DNA from: Chrysochromulina tobinii
Taxonomy: Eukaryota; Haptophyta; Prymnesiales; Chrysochromulinaceae
NCBI GenBank assembly: GCA_001275005.1
Contig: JWZX01002709.1
Location: 1-62,761, forward strand
Direction of reading: 5' to 3'
Length of the DNA stretch: 62,761 nucleotides
Numbering within the stretch: position 1 is the stretch's first letter; each line of letters begins with the position of its first letter. The translations under genes were made by a program, and so were the position numbers. This document shows, one piece after another, positions 62,510-62,761 of the stretch. The notes beneath the pieces are model-generated. The model was not told where the DNA came from. It made no database searches and saw only the letters and a list, made by a program, of their open reading frames with translations.

Positions 62510-62761
62510 TCACGCCGTCCATCTCATCAGGTGGTGTCCATGCAGGGACCTGGCAGCATCTTCCTCCTGTGAGAGCACCACTGCGCAGCGGCGCGTCTCA
62601 GGGTGCTCCGGCCCGAGGACGGTCCTCATGCGCTCGAGGGCCGCTTGCAGCGGGCTGAGCCCTCCGCCTGCCGCGCACTCGAGCCGGGCGTGGACGGCCT
62701 CGAGCATCAGCGTCGTGTCCACCGTCGGGCCCAGCGCCGCACGCGCCGTGCTGAGCACGCG
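62510..62761 (-). CDS. partial kinesin-light-chain-type TPR protein, cut by window edge
   Basis: The minus frame from the window edge reads LEAVHARLECAAGGGLSPL and ERMRTVLGPEHPETRRC, the signature of kinesin-light-chain TPRs (LG-x-H-P-x-T), then VVLSQEEDAARSLHGHHL. The end near 62510-62540 passes into CACCTGATGAGATGG, which resembles the intron start seen elsewhere, so the last residues may be intronic. The family is abundant in this genome (compare the giant protein at 42-48 kb). Confidence 0.5.
   Translation of the reverse strand, partial: RVLSTARAALGPTVDTTLMLEAVHARLECAAGGGLSPLQAALERMRTVLGPEHPETRRCAVVLSQEEDAARSLHGHHLMRWTA

Overview
This window is nuclear DNA from a GC-rich unicellular eukaryote, most likely an alga. 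A haptophyte is my best guess, because of the many kinesin-light-chain-type TPR proteins, a 'HRWE'-type effector-like domain and an NPC-type phospholipase; a pelagophyte or another GC-rich alga cannot be excluded. Nothing bacterial or viral is evident. Genes are packed on both strands and most carry several short introns. I rebuilt most exon chains by requiring GT/GC..AG ends, matching phases and continuity with the known family.

Layout. 0.3-0.6 kb minisatellite; 0.6-3.2 kb a hypothetical gene, an FKBP-type protein and a divergent membrane protein; 4.3-8.1 kb NPC-type phospholipase C (minus); 8.3-10.6 kb DPY30/SAM/effector-like/armadillo protein (plus); 11.0-13.5 kb PX and TPR coding segments (plus, possibly one gene); 13.8-16.7 kb PARP-type protein; 16.8-18.6 kb DUF2103-like protein; 19.2-20.3 kb YeeE/YedE transporter; 20.8-23.3 kb RING-VWA protein; 23.7-24.7 kb CDF-type transporter (plus); 25.6-31.5 kb kinesin-3-like protein; 31.8-32.5 kb SFT2; 33.2-34.0 kb PDI-like protein; 34.2-36.8 kb FAD monooxygenase; 37.0-41.8 kb Tex; 42.0-42.3 kb a broken ADP-ribosyltransferase fragment; 42.3-48.3 kb a giant TPR/ankyrin/PARP protein; 48.4-51.6 kb SRR1-methyltransferase fusion; 52.0-53.0 kb TLC-domain protein; 53.2-55.1 kb FkbM-type methyltransferase (plus); 55.6-56.6 kb F-box/zinc protein (plus); 57.4-61.5 kb two tandem sulfotransferase-like paralogues (plus); and a TPR fragment at the right edge.

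The most striking thing is the introns. Nearly all are built from a 10-11 bp unit, TGATTGCCTC and variants, usually ending CCCTCATCAG. The unit is always on the coding strand of the host gene, whichever way the gene points. At almost every intron the edge of an exon is duplicated at the far end of the intron. Either the first bases of the downstream exon recur just behind the donor (class i), or the last bases of the upstream exon recur just before the acceptor (class ii). A second intron-borne element (core GCATGCAAGTGCTCACCACG) occurs in at least three genes. Two tandem paralogues differ by one such intron. Together this looks like a very active intron-gaining (introner-like) system in which duplicated target DNA supplies one of the two splice sites.

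The genes do not form one pathway. Loose themes are ADP-ribosylation (two PARP-type genes sharing a C-terminal module, plus an ART fragment), large repeat-domain scaffold or receptor-like proteins, and membrane traffic or lipid genes (NPC, PX, SFT2, TLC, kinesin-3). Several neighbours start head to head, with only 150-370 bp between start codons.
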